Of a stretch of 31,552 nucleotides of DNA, positions 1-12,600 are shown one piece after another. The stretch comes from Branchiostoma floridae (lineage: Eukaryota > Chordata > Leptocardii > Amphioxiformes > Branchiostomatidae), in NCBI RefSeq assembly GCF_000003815.2, contig NW_023365696.1:13271-44822 (forward strand), given 5' to 3'. A program made the translations under genes and the position numbers. How positions within the stretch are numbered: the first letter of the stretch is position 1; the number at the start of each line of letters is the position of its first letter. Below the pieces are notes generated by a model. It saw nothing but the letters and a program-made list of their open reading frames with translations. It did no database searches and was not told the origin of the DNA.

Positions 1-993
1 GAAACGTCTGTATAAAAATGAAGTATCCAGAAGTAAAGATTTATTCGTCTTCAATTTTAACAACGGATATAGGTCGCCCTCGGATAAAGGTGAACCAGTG
101 TTACATAACTTCCTACTTAAAACTACACATTACAAGGCAGCAGCGCACACGATTTGCTGTTTAACATGGGATATCTCAAAACATCTTCGTTCAAGAGCTT
201 TTGACACGTGCATGAAGGACACATACAATTGTATCAGACTGGTTGTACGATTGACGACTCTGAAGACTAAAGCTTAGGACATAGTGATTCCATTGTATGA
301 CATCCACATGCAAATCAATGTTCATACTCCCAGGTTTTCGACCATACTATCAGTCGTAACAAGGAACGACAAAATCAGCAAATTTATGCCGTAAAAACAG
401 AGAAAAAAAGATACTTATGTCGTTCAAATAAAAAAAGTCACTGAAGATGTGAAAGAGCGAAAATGACCACTGTTCGCAATACGATCTCTGTTTGTTAAGT
501 CAATCGTTCAACATTACAAATGACTCAGAACTCACAACGAAGGCAATTCCTCCCCCATTTTTTCGCATCGTTTTGGGGGGATGTCAACCGTACATTCGAA
601 TCAACATGGCTTTTTAAGACAAAGTCAAGACATGAGCCCCCCCCCCCCCTTTTCTTCTGTAGTTGCCTACTAGCCCGTTACAATACACGTTGACTGACAC
701 ACTGGGTGGTACAGGCTACTAATTTGCTGTTGAATACCCGAGAGTCATTCCTCCCTGAACACATACGGAGCACGCAAAACTGTACAGTTACTGTAGTTAA
801 TACTAGTACAGTGGAGCACAACGTCGAACTGCCGAATATAGTTGAATAATCCTTGTGCATTTTGTAAATTATATCAGCTTTTTAAAGTGCCTAGAAGTGG
901 TCAATGGCCTTGCACTGAGCAAACTCGTAAAAAAAAGCCTGTGCATTTTGAACAAAACTTGTCAAACTTGTCCAAACTTGAATCACAGAATAA
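1..993 (-). other. 3' UTR and downstream flank
   Basis: No gene is seen here. The stretch follows the stop codon of the receptor gene. The only canonical AATAAA on the minus strand is at 40-45, which would give a 3' UTR of about 950 nt. A poly-C run lies near 638-651. The short ORFs in the region have no coding character. Confidence 0.5.
40..45 (-). terminator. Candidate polyadenylation signal AATAAA
   Basis: This is the only exact AATAAA in the gene's orientation between the stop codon at 994 and the window edge. The true end could also lie beyond the window. Confidence 0.4.
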
Positions 994-1137
994 TCACAAG
1001 CTGTCTGCCTGTATCTCGTTGAGCATGTTCTCGGCCTGGTGGTTGTTTCCCGCCCGCAAGGCGGCGCTGTTTCCGCCCTGCCGCCTCCACGGGCCCTTCT
1101 TGTCTCGGGGCGGGTGTGGCGGGGGCTCCACTTCAAC
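994..1137 (-). CDS. Exon 11: C-terminal exon and stop codon (residues about 650-696)
   Basis: After the acceptor ...TGCTCCCCCAG the exon reads VEVEPPPHPPRDKKGPW and ends ENMLNEIQADSL, with TGA at 994-996. Nearly all third codon positions are G or C in this frame, against AT-rich flanks. Phase 0 matches exon 10. The end Asp-Ser-Leu fits the class III PDZ ligand pattern (acidic-x-hydrophobic). Vertebrate Neph proteins also end in a PDZ ligand, but of a different sequence. Confidence 0.85.
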   Translation of the reverse strand, partial: VEVEPPPHPPRDKKGPWRRQGGNSAALRAGNNHQAENMLNEIQADSL

Positions 1138-3566
1138 CTGGGGGAGCATTTGTATTAGCCACTCATTTTAGCTAGTTATGCGCTATAAAACATGCATACA
1201 ATTGCCAAAAAACAGTTACTCAAGCAACTGGATATGATTTTGGAAACGGTTAGACGTTTCAGATGGTATCCACCATCTTTCGCCTGTGACACTGAAGAGA
1301 TCTGGAAGAACTGATCTTTTTATACCCCAACTATGAATGAAGATAATTTTAGATGTCCAATAAGAGACATGTTAGAAAAAGACAAGCTAAAGATTCCAAT
1401 AGCAACAAAAATAAGGCAAAGTCAAGCTGAAGACAATTTTGGATTTCAATAATGGGAAACAAGGCTAAGACACAGTTAATGCAAATGAGTCAATTAACTC
1501 CTGTTATTTTAGTTGCAGGAGCTAAATGTGGGGCATATCTTCTTACCTGGATGTCTAACCTACATCAACGTTCATGCATACAATTGTTACAGTACGTCGA
1601 TGAAGGTTAGACATCCAGGTAATAAGATACGCCAAAAAGCAGTTACTCAAGCTACTGCCAAATCATATACAGTTGCTTGAGTAAGTGATTTTTGACGAAT
1701 ACTATGGTACCAAAATCACCTGTCGCCTGTGTCAAGTGACATTTGTAGAGTATTTCTGGACTAAACACATTCCATATATCATCTCCGCTACCAAAGGACT
1801 ACCAAGAAGAATACATTACTGTTACGGCGCTTGTATCACCTAATTTCCAGGCAGGGCAGTATCTATGTCAAAACACGTCAAAACAAGTCCTGAATAATGC
1901 TTTGGTCCATGGACATTTTCTTGTCAACGCAATGCTTGGAAACGGATGTTACCGACATTGTTGTACAGTTATGTACCTCAATATTCCTATCGATCTACAC
2001 GTGAAAAAAGGACTAGACGATTGCTTTTCAAAGAGAATGGGATGTGTTTTTCGTGTAAGGTCCATTAAGGTACAGTAGAAGCCAGTTAAATGCACAACGT
2101 ATGCACACTTCTGTTGATTGATTGCACTGAATCCCCAAATCCGAAACCAAAGCAGTCCAGCTAGATAACTTCGCGTTATTGCACCAGTCGGATAAGTGCA
2201 CGAAATTCACTGACAAATAGGCCGTGCAATCAAGCGGCTTCTACTGTATTTATTCAAACTTCCTGCAGTTCTTACCGCCACGGCCACGCTGGTCTCCTCC
2301 TGTATGCAGGCTGACAGGCGGGGGTCCTGTCCGTCCGGCCGCTGCCGCTCCACCGTGGAGTACGGCGGGAGGGTGTTGGAGTGGGCCAAACCTGTACAGA
2401 CACGTACAGTGATAGAGGTGTAAGTGTACTACAGCGGAGTACGGCGGCAGGGTGTTGGAGTGGGCCAAACCTGTGGACAAGCATACAGAGATAAAACACG
2501 TACAGTGATAGAGGTGTAAGTGTACTGCAGTGGAGTAAGGTGGGAGGGTGTTGGAGTGGGCCAAACCTGGAAAACAGAAGTGAACGTGTACTACAGTCGA
2601 GTACGGCGGAGGGTGTTGGAGTGGGCCAAACCTGTGGAAACAGAAGTGTACGTGTATTACAGTGGAGTAAGGTGGGAGGGTAAACCAAACCTGTACAGAC
2701 ACGTACAGTCACTGTGATAGAGGTGTAAGTGTACCATGTACAGTGGAGTAAGGTGGGGGGGGGGGGGTGTTGGAGTGGGCCAAACCTGTACAGACACGTA
2801 CAGTGATAGAGGTGTAAGTGTACTGCAGTGGAGTAAGGTGGGAGGGTGTTGGAGTGCGCCTAACCTGGAAAATTAACATAAGTAGGCCTTTATCATTATT
2901 AGGACAATCAGAATAAAGGCTATACATATGCAATAAGGCGTGAAAGCGCCCAGGTGTTGGAGTGGGCCAAACCTGTGGACAAGCATACAGACATAAAACA
3001 CGTACTAGTACAGTGAAAGAGGTGTAAGTGTACTGCAGTGAAGTACGGCGGCAGGGTGTTGGAGTGGGCCAAACCTGGAAAACAGAAGTGTTAGTGTACT
3101 ATATATAGTGGAGCAAGGCGGCAGGGTGTTGGAGTGGGCCAAACCTGTACAGACACGTACAGTGATAGAGGTGTAAGTGCACTACAGTGGAGTACGGCGG
3201 GAGGGTGTTGGAGTGGGCCAAACCTGGAAAGTTAACATAAGTAGGCCTTTATTATTACTAGGACAATCAGAATAAAGGCTATACATAAGCAATAAGGCGA
3301 AAAAGCGCCCAGGTGTTGGAGTGGGTTAAGTTGCAATACTAGCAGATTCTCCTATGTAGTCCGCTAGAATCATCAAACTTACCGAATGATGGGTTTTATC
3401 ACCTTCCTTATTGCAATGCTTTCTGGTTGTATTCCGCACTGCAGCTAAGTGTCGCTGCTACCAGATGCGGCCCCAAACGTATCTAGGCAGTGACCGCGCC
3501 TTACGTGGGTATGAGAGTCCTATGGAAGTCTAGTCCTTGTCCACTCTGGGCGGAGGCCGCGGTTTT

Positions 3567-3630
<64 letters not shown>

Positions 3631-6600
3631 GGGTGAGTATGCCCTTATCCTTACGTGGGTATGAGAGTCCTATGGAAGTCCAGTCCTTGTCCACTCTGGG
3701 CGGAGGCCGCGGTTTGAGCGTGCCGTCCATCTCCTGCATCTCCAGGTCCTCCACACCGGAGTCGTTCGTGCCGTGGCCGGGTTTCCGCCCGTACTTCGGC
3801 AGGGGCGGGACGGGCCGGGACGGGGTCAGAGCTGGGGTGGCTGGAGACAAGAGGATTCAATCATCATCGTCAGTTTTAAGGAACGTTTGCAGATAGATAT
3901 GCAAAAGTTAGGTGTGGCGGTCAGTTCAGTGTAATATAACCAGGTGCTGTCGCGTCGCGAAGCTGGTGTGTTACGCCGAAGGGTGGTTATACCCTCCTCA
4001 CATTATATACGATCTTCCCACGTACTTCGCGATCGCAGGAAGGTCGGCTGATTTTAAGATCTTAAGATGGTCTTGCGTATTTTTCGCCCAAATACTGTCC
4101 CCCTCACATATAAGCGAAGCTCATGCGATCGACGGTGAATACATCTATGATAATGAACCTCCCATGACCTCTTGCACGCGGACAAGGTAACACAAAACGT
4201 TCCTCAAAAAAAGTCAAGAGATCAATAAATGTTGCTTATTTTGTTGTCGGAATCTTTTTAACCAACCAATGAATGGAATGCGCGGGCATAATGGAAATGA
4301 CACAAGAAAGGAAAGTGTGTCACAAAGCCTGCCTACATACTAACACAGGGGCCCAAAATGTTAGAATTACCCTCACATTCCCAGAAATTCAATGTTTGTA
4401 AACAAACGGAAGTCGGGCGAACGTCGCCCGAACGTTGCCCAACTGACGGGCGTTCGCCATCCGATTTGCGCTCGATGATTAATAACTATGTCTGTGCTCG
4501 CCTATCGGTCTTCAATCGTTGGATTGACGCAAGACTATTGACCGATGCCCTTGCGAGGTACGCACGATTTGCACGCACGATCTGCGACTCGGTAACGAGC
4601 TCTGCGATCTCAGAGATGTTAAGAACATGTTTCGCTGCATCGCGACCGTCGTAAGACTCCTGGAAATTGCCGGCGATCCCTAAAAATCGCAAGATGATCG
4701 TGAGAACACCGGACGTCTTACGAAAATGTCATTTAGAGCTCGTAAACTAGTCTTCCGATCGAATCGCGCCTAATGTGAGGGGGGTATTATACCGGCTAGA
4801 GAAATACAGATACAGAATAAAAACATTGAGAGGCATCTGGTAAATGGGGCATATTATGCACGCAAAATGTATGATTCATGTTTTACTTTATGATTATGGT
4901 GCATTTACAAAGCTGAGCCTATAGCTAGGGTGGCCCATTTTCATATTGATCATCTGTGTTCGAGAGCTGGTATATAATTACTTGGAATATGCAGTTTAGC
5001 TCTATCAAAGCTTTTCAACTTGATATCATGAGTTAGTAACTCTGTTATAGTCACCAAGCATAACCGGCCAAAGGGAGTCAGTCGGCCACCGGAGCCGGTT
5101 ATACTCCTTGGCCAGATTTGATACTATCTTAAGGACCGTAGGGTCTGCTTGGAGACTACTCTCTTAGACAATAGGCAGATTGCAACGCTTACTAGGCTTC
5201 TCATCCGCACAGAGCAGTCCTTTCCTCTTGGCGACGAAGACTCCGATGACGGTCACGGCTGCCAGGACAACCACCACCGCCGAGATGGAGATGATGGCGA
5301 TGATGGAGGAGGTGGATTCTGGAAGATCAAAATATACGCAACTTCAAAATGGCTGTGATCCAACGGTGCAGCGATGATAAGGGGACAGTCTTACCATAAA
5401 TCAATCATTACGATAATCACAATGTCGAAGTGTTATGCATTCATAAAGATTGTATAAATAGTCAACAAATATTCTAGAATTTTAGATACCAAGCAGGATT
5501 ATTTTCTAAGAGAAGTAAAAGAGGAATTGTACACTGGAGCCCACTGAGTGACTGACCGTCCCTCAACAAAGACGGGGGCCATTACCGACTGCTGGGCACC
5601 TTTGACCAGCTGCTGACGTCACATGACATAGGCTTCGGGTCATTTCAACTTGATGTGGGTCAGAAGACTGATCAAAAGCTTGTTCAAGTTGTTGGTAAGC
5701 GTGTTACTTTGTGTACAAAAATGTCGATCAATGCCACCGATGGACTTTGTTACTAAGTCTTCGACATGACCACAGATAGCGCCTGTTGCGCCGTATCTTG
5801 TGACCCTGTATGATATATATATATACCCTATGTTATCATTGGTTTCGTTTACTGGTTTCGTGCTACCCTAGGGCCTAACCTTTCACAATCAGCCTGACCT
5901 CCCGCTGGTCCGACCCGAACATGTTCGCGGCCTTGCAGATGTAGATGCCCTCATCGTCACCGGTCACGTGGTCTATGGCCAGGGTTGCCGTCTTGGTCCC
6001 GCCCAGGGTCTTCTCTGCCATGGTGACGCCGTTGTTGGTTTCCATGACAACGCTCTCCACCCCGTCGCTGTTTCTCCACAGCCAGGCCACGGACTTGGGC
6101 AGGGGGTCGCTGGTGACGTCACAGTAGAACTTGGCGATGTCACCCTGATTGACGTACACCTGCGACGTACGGGCCTCGATGTGAGGCTTTCCTGGAGAGG
6201 GAATGTAGACGTAGATTTAAGATAATCTCCAAGCAGATCTTACGGTAGCATAAGATAGTACCAAAAGCTGGCAAAGGAGTGAAGCCAGCCTAGGAGTGTG
6301 TTTGGCTACCGAAGGCCAGCTACACTCCTTTGCCAGCTTTTGATACTATCTTATGCTACCGTAAAATCTGCTTGGAGATTCATGACATTACCAGCTACGT
6401 TGCGTCCTTTACCCAACTTTCCTTACTCCGCCCAGTTGTATAAATGGGTACCTGACTTTGACGGGGGAGCTAGAGGGCGATGGACGGTGAGGGTTGGGCT
6501 CCAATTCCGATGATCCATTCTCCTGTCGATGTCGACGGATGAGTAGACAAACATACAGCACCTTCCAATACCATGCCCTACACACATGTGTTTAAAAACC

Positions 6601-9600
6601 CATTGCCCCCATGGCCTCCAAAAGGTTATAAGACTGAAAAACTCTGGAATAAATGAACTACCAATCGGCAGTAAATGGCTATACAAACAGAGCTGCACCC
6701 TAAAGCTACCTTAAGAGTAAATTGCGTGCGTGTAGACGCTTACCGGCAACGTCTATCGCTACATCTTTCGTGACGACAGGGAAGCCATCGCTGGTGGCCA
6801 CGCACTGATACGTCCCCTCCACGTCGTAGCGCACCCGGTGGAACCGCAGCGGGTTTTCCCAGTACAAACTTGTATCCTTCCGCCGCCACCGGATGTTCGG
6901 TTTCGGGTTTCCGTCCGCGAAACAGCTGAGGGAGAAGTCGTCGTTTCCGTAGATAACCGTGACCTTGTTGTCCAAAGTGGAGTCGATCTGTGGCGGGTCT
7001 AATCCCAAAATCGTACAAACATTAGACAAATCAAATTCTTAACCCTAACTTAAAGTTTTAAAAAGTTTATCTAAATTGCAGTTCAGTTTAGTTCATTCTC
7101 GTATGAACGAGGTGCCACAAAATTACGAAGGCTATTAAACTGATTTTGTCGTAAACTTACTGCTTGCACATTAAACGTTTTATGTTCTGTGCGTTCAATC
7201 ATTTGGATTTGCTCAACCTTCCTGATCACATAGCTCATAATAAAGGCAATTTCATTTTTGGCTCAACTTTTTTTGTACGCTCGCATCAGCTTTGGGATGC
7301 CCAGAGGGTGTCAGGCATTTACTCGAATCTATGTGGCCTTATGCATGATACGTACAGAACACCTCGAGCCGGATGTACCCGATACCGAGGGGTAGGATGC
7401 GGGTATAGAAAACTAAACTAAAAAAAGGGTGATAGTTTTCATCTATGAACTTCGTGAGCGCTCTGACAAATCTTGGTTTCAGCGAGGTTGCGGCCCTAGT
7501 GGAATGATGGTGCAAATGCATGGTACGTACAGAACACCTCAAGCCGGATGGAGCCGATACCGATGGGCAGGATGCGGTTATCCGCCCGGCACTGGTACGC
7601 ACCACTGTCGTACTTGGACACCTTCAGCAGCTGCAGACTCCGCTCTCTGAAACGATAAAAAAAACTCCTAACTTTCTACCTCAAACACGGTAGAAGATAA
7701 AGTACACTTCGCTGTTGATTGTACTTATGTATGTTAATGTTAGTTGGACACCTTCAGTAGCTGCAGGCTCCGTTAACATTCAAGCGCCACCATCCGGACC
7801 TTTTGACATAGCGTTGATGAAAAACGGATTTGGCGCTCTTACAGCCAAGGCCCGGGTTCGATTCCCGGTGTGGGAACCAGTAAGATACAAGAGGCGCGAA
7901 GAAGCAGCTTCCGGCTCCCGGAAATTGAACCTTGGCCCACCAGGTAACGAAGACAGACCCATAATAGCTAGGCCGAAAGGTCCAGACCAGTTGGACTGGT
8001 CAGTTGTTGGCGCTTGAACCCCACGGTTCCACTTTAACGACACGTATCATTACGAGAAGCGAGAGCAGCTAGGACACATCTGCAAGAACCTTAAACACAT
8101 TACTATGCCATGTAATATAATCACGATGAGATTGCAAAATGTGAAGAATACATATCAGTATGAAGACCTTTGTATGCTCTGCCTAGGCAAGATGCCTCCC
8201 AATTTCTGCCAGGTGACGGCTGCTTTCGGGTTGGCGTCGACGTAGCAGGTGAGGTTGACGGCCTGACCCTCCCTGGCGTGAACGGAGGGGGAGGGGACGG
8301 ATACGGTCGGCGGGTCTGGAATGTAGCAAAGAAACAATCACAAATAAGATATTTGTACAGCTTGTTGGGCGATTTATCAAAGTATTAAAGTAACATTTGT
8401 ATACAAATACATAATTTGTACCTTTACATGTTCTAGCCTTAAAACTACTGCTTTTTATCATTACTTTATAAACACATCCATATATGTATGCAGTTACATG
8501 TACTTGCTCCTGTAGTGTCAATTGCTACAATTTGTAGTCGAACGCCACAGGGTGTCTGCTACTTAAGACCTATGTCAACGGGGCCCAGCCAGGCAGATTT
8601 CGGGAACGAAAATTATGATATAAAAGGCACCAAACTACTCAAGACGTACAGAGAATAGTCGTGGGCATTATTTAAGTATACATTTCTTTTTTTCGTTTCC
8701 ACAAATAGCCCGGCCGGGCCCCGGTTTGGAAATGTGGACACCCATAGGCCTTACCAGTAACGATGGCGACAGTCATCTCGTCCAGGTCATTGACCTTACC
8801 TTTTTTTTTTTGGAACAGAAGAAAATGAAGAAACGAAAAGCTGTTAGTATTTTAGCATTCTTACAATGGATCCTTAGTGTCCTAGACGCCGCCCGAGTTC
8901 TGACGATATCCGGAAAACCCTGGTCGGCCACGCAGGTGAAGTTGGCGCCGTCGTCCCACTTGGAGACCCGCGCGGTGAACAGCTCCAGCGTGACGCTGCC
9001 GCCCTCGTCATCGCCAGCCGTGTCCTCCGAGCCGAACCGGTGGGTGCCGTTGTACCAGGTGAGCCGAGGGGGAGGGAAGCCGCCTCGCGACCGGCACCGT
9101 AGCAGCAGTTCGTCTCCGGCCGTTAGGGGGAGCTCTGCACCGGTGATGTCAGGAGGGCCGACCATTGGTACTGTATATGGACGAAGATGGACGAAGAACG
9201 TGTTACAGCAAATTCAACAGAAGCTTTTTAACATCAATTCTTATCATTCCACCAGATGCTATAATACTGCCACATATACATGGATTCAAAGATTTAAAGA
9301 GATGCACTAATGCAGCATCAGAAATCCTGAGGTTTACACATTTCAGATATTCAGGTGTTAAAGACAACCTTGAGTCCATAAAAATGTTTTTATAGATGTG
9401 GTTTTATTATGGCACCCGGTGAAATTATGAGAGTTGATGTTAACTTTGAACCAGACTTCTTAACAACAGTGGTCACTCTGCTGGCCTTATTTTTTCTATA
9501 TTTTGAAATTAGGATAAACATATACAAAGCGCTCATCCCTTGCCAAAGACTGAATTCAGTTGAAAATTTGGTCCATTTTTGTTGTTGGAAGCTACGCTTA

Positions 9601-12600
9601 AATCCAGAATATACAAAGTAGAGAAAGCTGTACTTTTCGTTCCAAACTATGGTTGTTTTATTAGGTCTCCAACAAGAAGTCTTCAATTTAAAGTATAAGA
9701 ATTTAAAAAAAAATTAACAAGCATTGAACATGGCACATACCGACGACAGTAAGCGTGGCGTGCGCAGCCGCGCTGACACTGGGAGTGGAACATCTGTAGT
9801 CTCCGGTATCCTCCACCCGCACATCCTTAATCTGTAGGTTATAGTCTCCGCGGGAAGGGTCTCCGACTATCTTATGTCGTTTGTAGGACACGTAAGTTTC
9901 TCTTCCGTTAGAGATGATGCTGTTATCCGGTGGTCCTTGCCAGTTAACGGCACTCGTACTGCTTAATCCATTAAACGCACAGACAAGACTTACTGTGTCC
10001 CCTTGCAGAGCGACTTTAGATTCCGGCCGTCTTCTGTAGAACGCACCGTCAACTGCGCAAGGAAAAAAAATATTTGTCAATGTATTTCAATTTTTATATG
10101 TTTTGACTTATACTCATTGTAATATGGAGGAGCCTCAAGGCTGAGCTCCTGGTTCAATTTTGTTAGTTACTGGGAGACCCCCGGTCCAATCCCGGGAAGG
10201 GCATCTCCGTTAGGACTGCACCCGTCTTTCGGATGGGTCCCCGTGTTCGAATAGGTGCCTCAAGGAGAGTAAAAATATACCCTGCTATGTGACTATGTGC
10301 CACTAGACACGGCAATGGTCTGAATGTAGGCACGAACGAAGGAAGGAACCGGCAAACGAACGAACTAGAGAGCGAACGAACGGACGAACGAACGAGCGAA
10401 CACTGTCTGCCTTTGCTCCTACGGAGATCAGCCGTACAGAACACGTGTCCCCACCATTACTGCACGGCAGGCACCGATAGGTCAGACCTAATCTCCCCTT
10501 TATCGGCGGAGCCCCGTTACAATCAGCCCGGTCAAACGGCTCATAATCACAGATGTGAGCAGGGGTCGATGTTTTCGGTCCCGAGCGTGCAGCTGAAAAT
10601 GTTTTCAGCTCGTCAGTTATTGAAGGTTTGGATTTCGCGCACAGGATCGATAGTCCAATGTGTTCGTTTGGATGGGAAATTGACACGTCTTGATTAAAAA
10701 TAAAGGTGAACGATTTAATTTTGGAAAAAAAACTGCTATTCCTTCGACCACAAAGCCCCACTGTTGTCTGCTCTAATAGAATAGATATATTTTCTACTAA
10801 TTTTACGGTATTGTATATGTATTTGCATGTATGTCTTGCAATTAGCCTTCGGGTAATAATTCGAAAATAATGATTTCTGTTGTAGTAATATTTCGTAAAT
10901 TGTTATGTGTTAAGTCTATTATTATGTCTGTCCGCCTTAAGTTGTTATGGCTCAATGCGCATGTCAAAAAGAAATCTATCCGTTAAGTTGTACAAGACTA
11001 TTTTGGTGTATACCAAATGTTGTATAGTGTTCTTCTCTACAATTTCAGAAACGTTTTCTTCACATGTACTTACGCCTGCGATATTACCACCGCCTACAAC
11101 GTTTTCCCGGTACATTCCCCTGATGGTCCTACCAACTCCAACCAAATTACCACGGCGCTTTTATGGGCCATGGGCGGCTGCGGAGAAATCACCCCTTGAA
11201 ATGATATCTATGTTTCTAACGGCTAGTACGTTTACACAGTGTAATACGAACAGTTGCAGTTAGGCACCCATTCAACTAGGCGGCGAGCACGCTGCGACTT
11301 AAAATTCAATCTTTGCTACCCTTCTCTGTATAATAGGAATATCATGCAAAATGTGACAAATACGCCTGAAAAGACAGCAAAACACACAAAGAATAAAAGG
11401 ATTATTTTTGATCTATGAAATTCATTGATGGCTCTGTTTAATGTTATTAAGCAGTGTGGTCGCAGCGAGGCCGCAGCGAAGCCGCAGAGAGATCGTAGGG
11501 CCACAGTGTGGTCGCAGCGAGGTCTCAACGAAGCCGCAGAGAGATCGCAAGGTCGCAGTGTGGTCGCAGCGAGGTCTCACCGAAGCCGCAGAGAGATCGC
11601 AAGGTCGCAGTGTGGTCGCAGCGAGGTCTCAGCGAAGCCACAGAGATCGCAGGGTCGCAGTGTGGTCGCAGCGAGGTCTCAGCGAAGCCGCAGAGAGATC
11701 GCAAGGTCGCAGTGTGGTCGCAGCGAGGTCTCAGCTAAGCCGCAGAGAGGTCGCAATGTCGCAGTGTGGTCGCAGCGAGGCCGCAGCCTTAGTGAATAGG
11801 AGTATCGTTGTATAGAGGATCAAGCAGCAGTATTTTAGGAAATGAAAATAGCTCGTGAAAACGGATATGCTAAATATGATATATTGATGCTATAACACAG
11901 TTTGATGCTTCCAAATTTGGGCGAAAATCGTTACTTGAAGTCAAGCCAAACTCGTCTATATGTAATTCTGGCTCTAACTCTAACTGGAAACGTGCCTGGC
12001 CATATTTGCCTTTCCTTAGTGCTGATTGTCTCAATGATAACTATAATTAACAAAAATTACAGAGCAGATTAAATGCTATGTCTAGAAAGACAAACTGAAT
12101 CCATCAAATATAATTAAATGGAATACGCGTTTAGAAATAAGATTAAAAAGATAAAGGTTGCCCTGTAGCATTGGAAGAAAAGTCGACATCCTGTCCCNNN
12201 NNNNNNNNNNNNNNNNNNNNNNNNNNNNNNNNNNNNNNNNNNNNNNNNNNNNNNNNNNNNNNNNNNNNNNNNNNNNNNNNNNNNNNNNNNNNNNNNNAAA
12301 GGGGTTTTTATCCACTATGTTTAAGATACGGTATTGTAAGGCTGACAGTGTCAGCTCTCCTTCCACACCTCCCCAACTGACATCAGGTACCCATTTTTAC
12401 ACCTGGTGGAGTGAAGTGAGTCTAGCACTAGCCAGGAACATCAGGAAAGAACCCGTGAGCTCGTGTACACTAGCCGAGCCACTTGGCCATCCGACGCCAC
12501 CTTGTTCACGCGTTTAAGGCTCTTCTAATTGAAATGTTTGCAACAAAAGCAAAAATGTACAGTGACACAGTACCGGCGTACAAGTGCATGCGATGTTCTT

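Noticed and set aside
994-1130. Alternative acceptor at 1130 joining exon 9 directly to exon 11
   Set aside because: It keeps the frame, but exon 10 with good splice sites explains the phases using the stronger acceptor at 1137.
2250-2712. Overlapping minus-strand frames of 146-150 residues across the minisatellite
   Set aside because: They read through repeat units in mixed frames. Only the short exon 10 segment fits splice sites and phase.
5149-5377. Plus-strand Asp/Gly-rich frame
   Set aside because: It is the antisense of the transmembrane exon.
8726-9310. A 194-residue + strand frame
   Set aside because: It is the shadow of the Ig2 exon on the opposite strand; the minus frame carries the complete Ig signature.
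10303-10761. A 152-residue minus-strand frame with several Cys residues
   Set aside because: Its C-terminal half is a translated (CGAA)n repeat (Arg-Ser-Phe-Val), it has no recognisable domain, and it has no phase-compatible splice sites I could defend.
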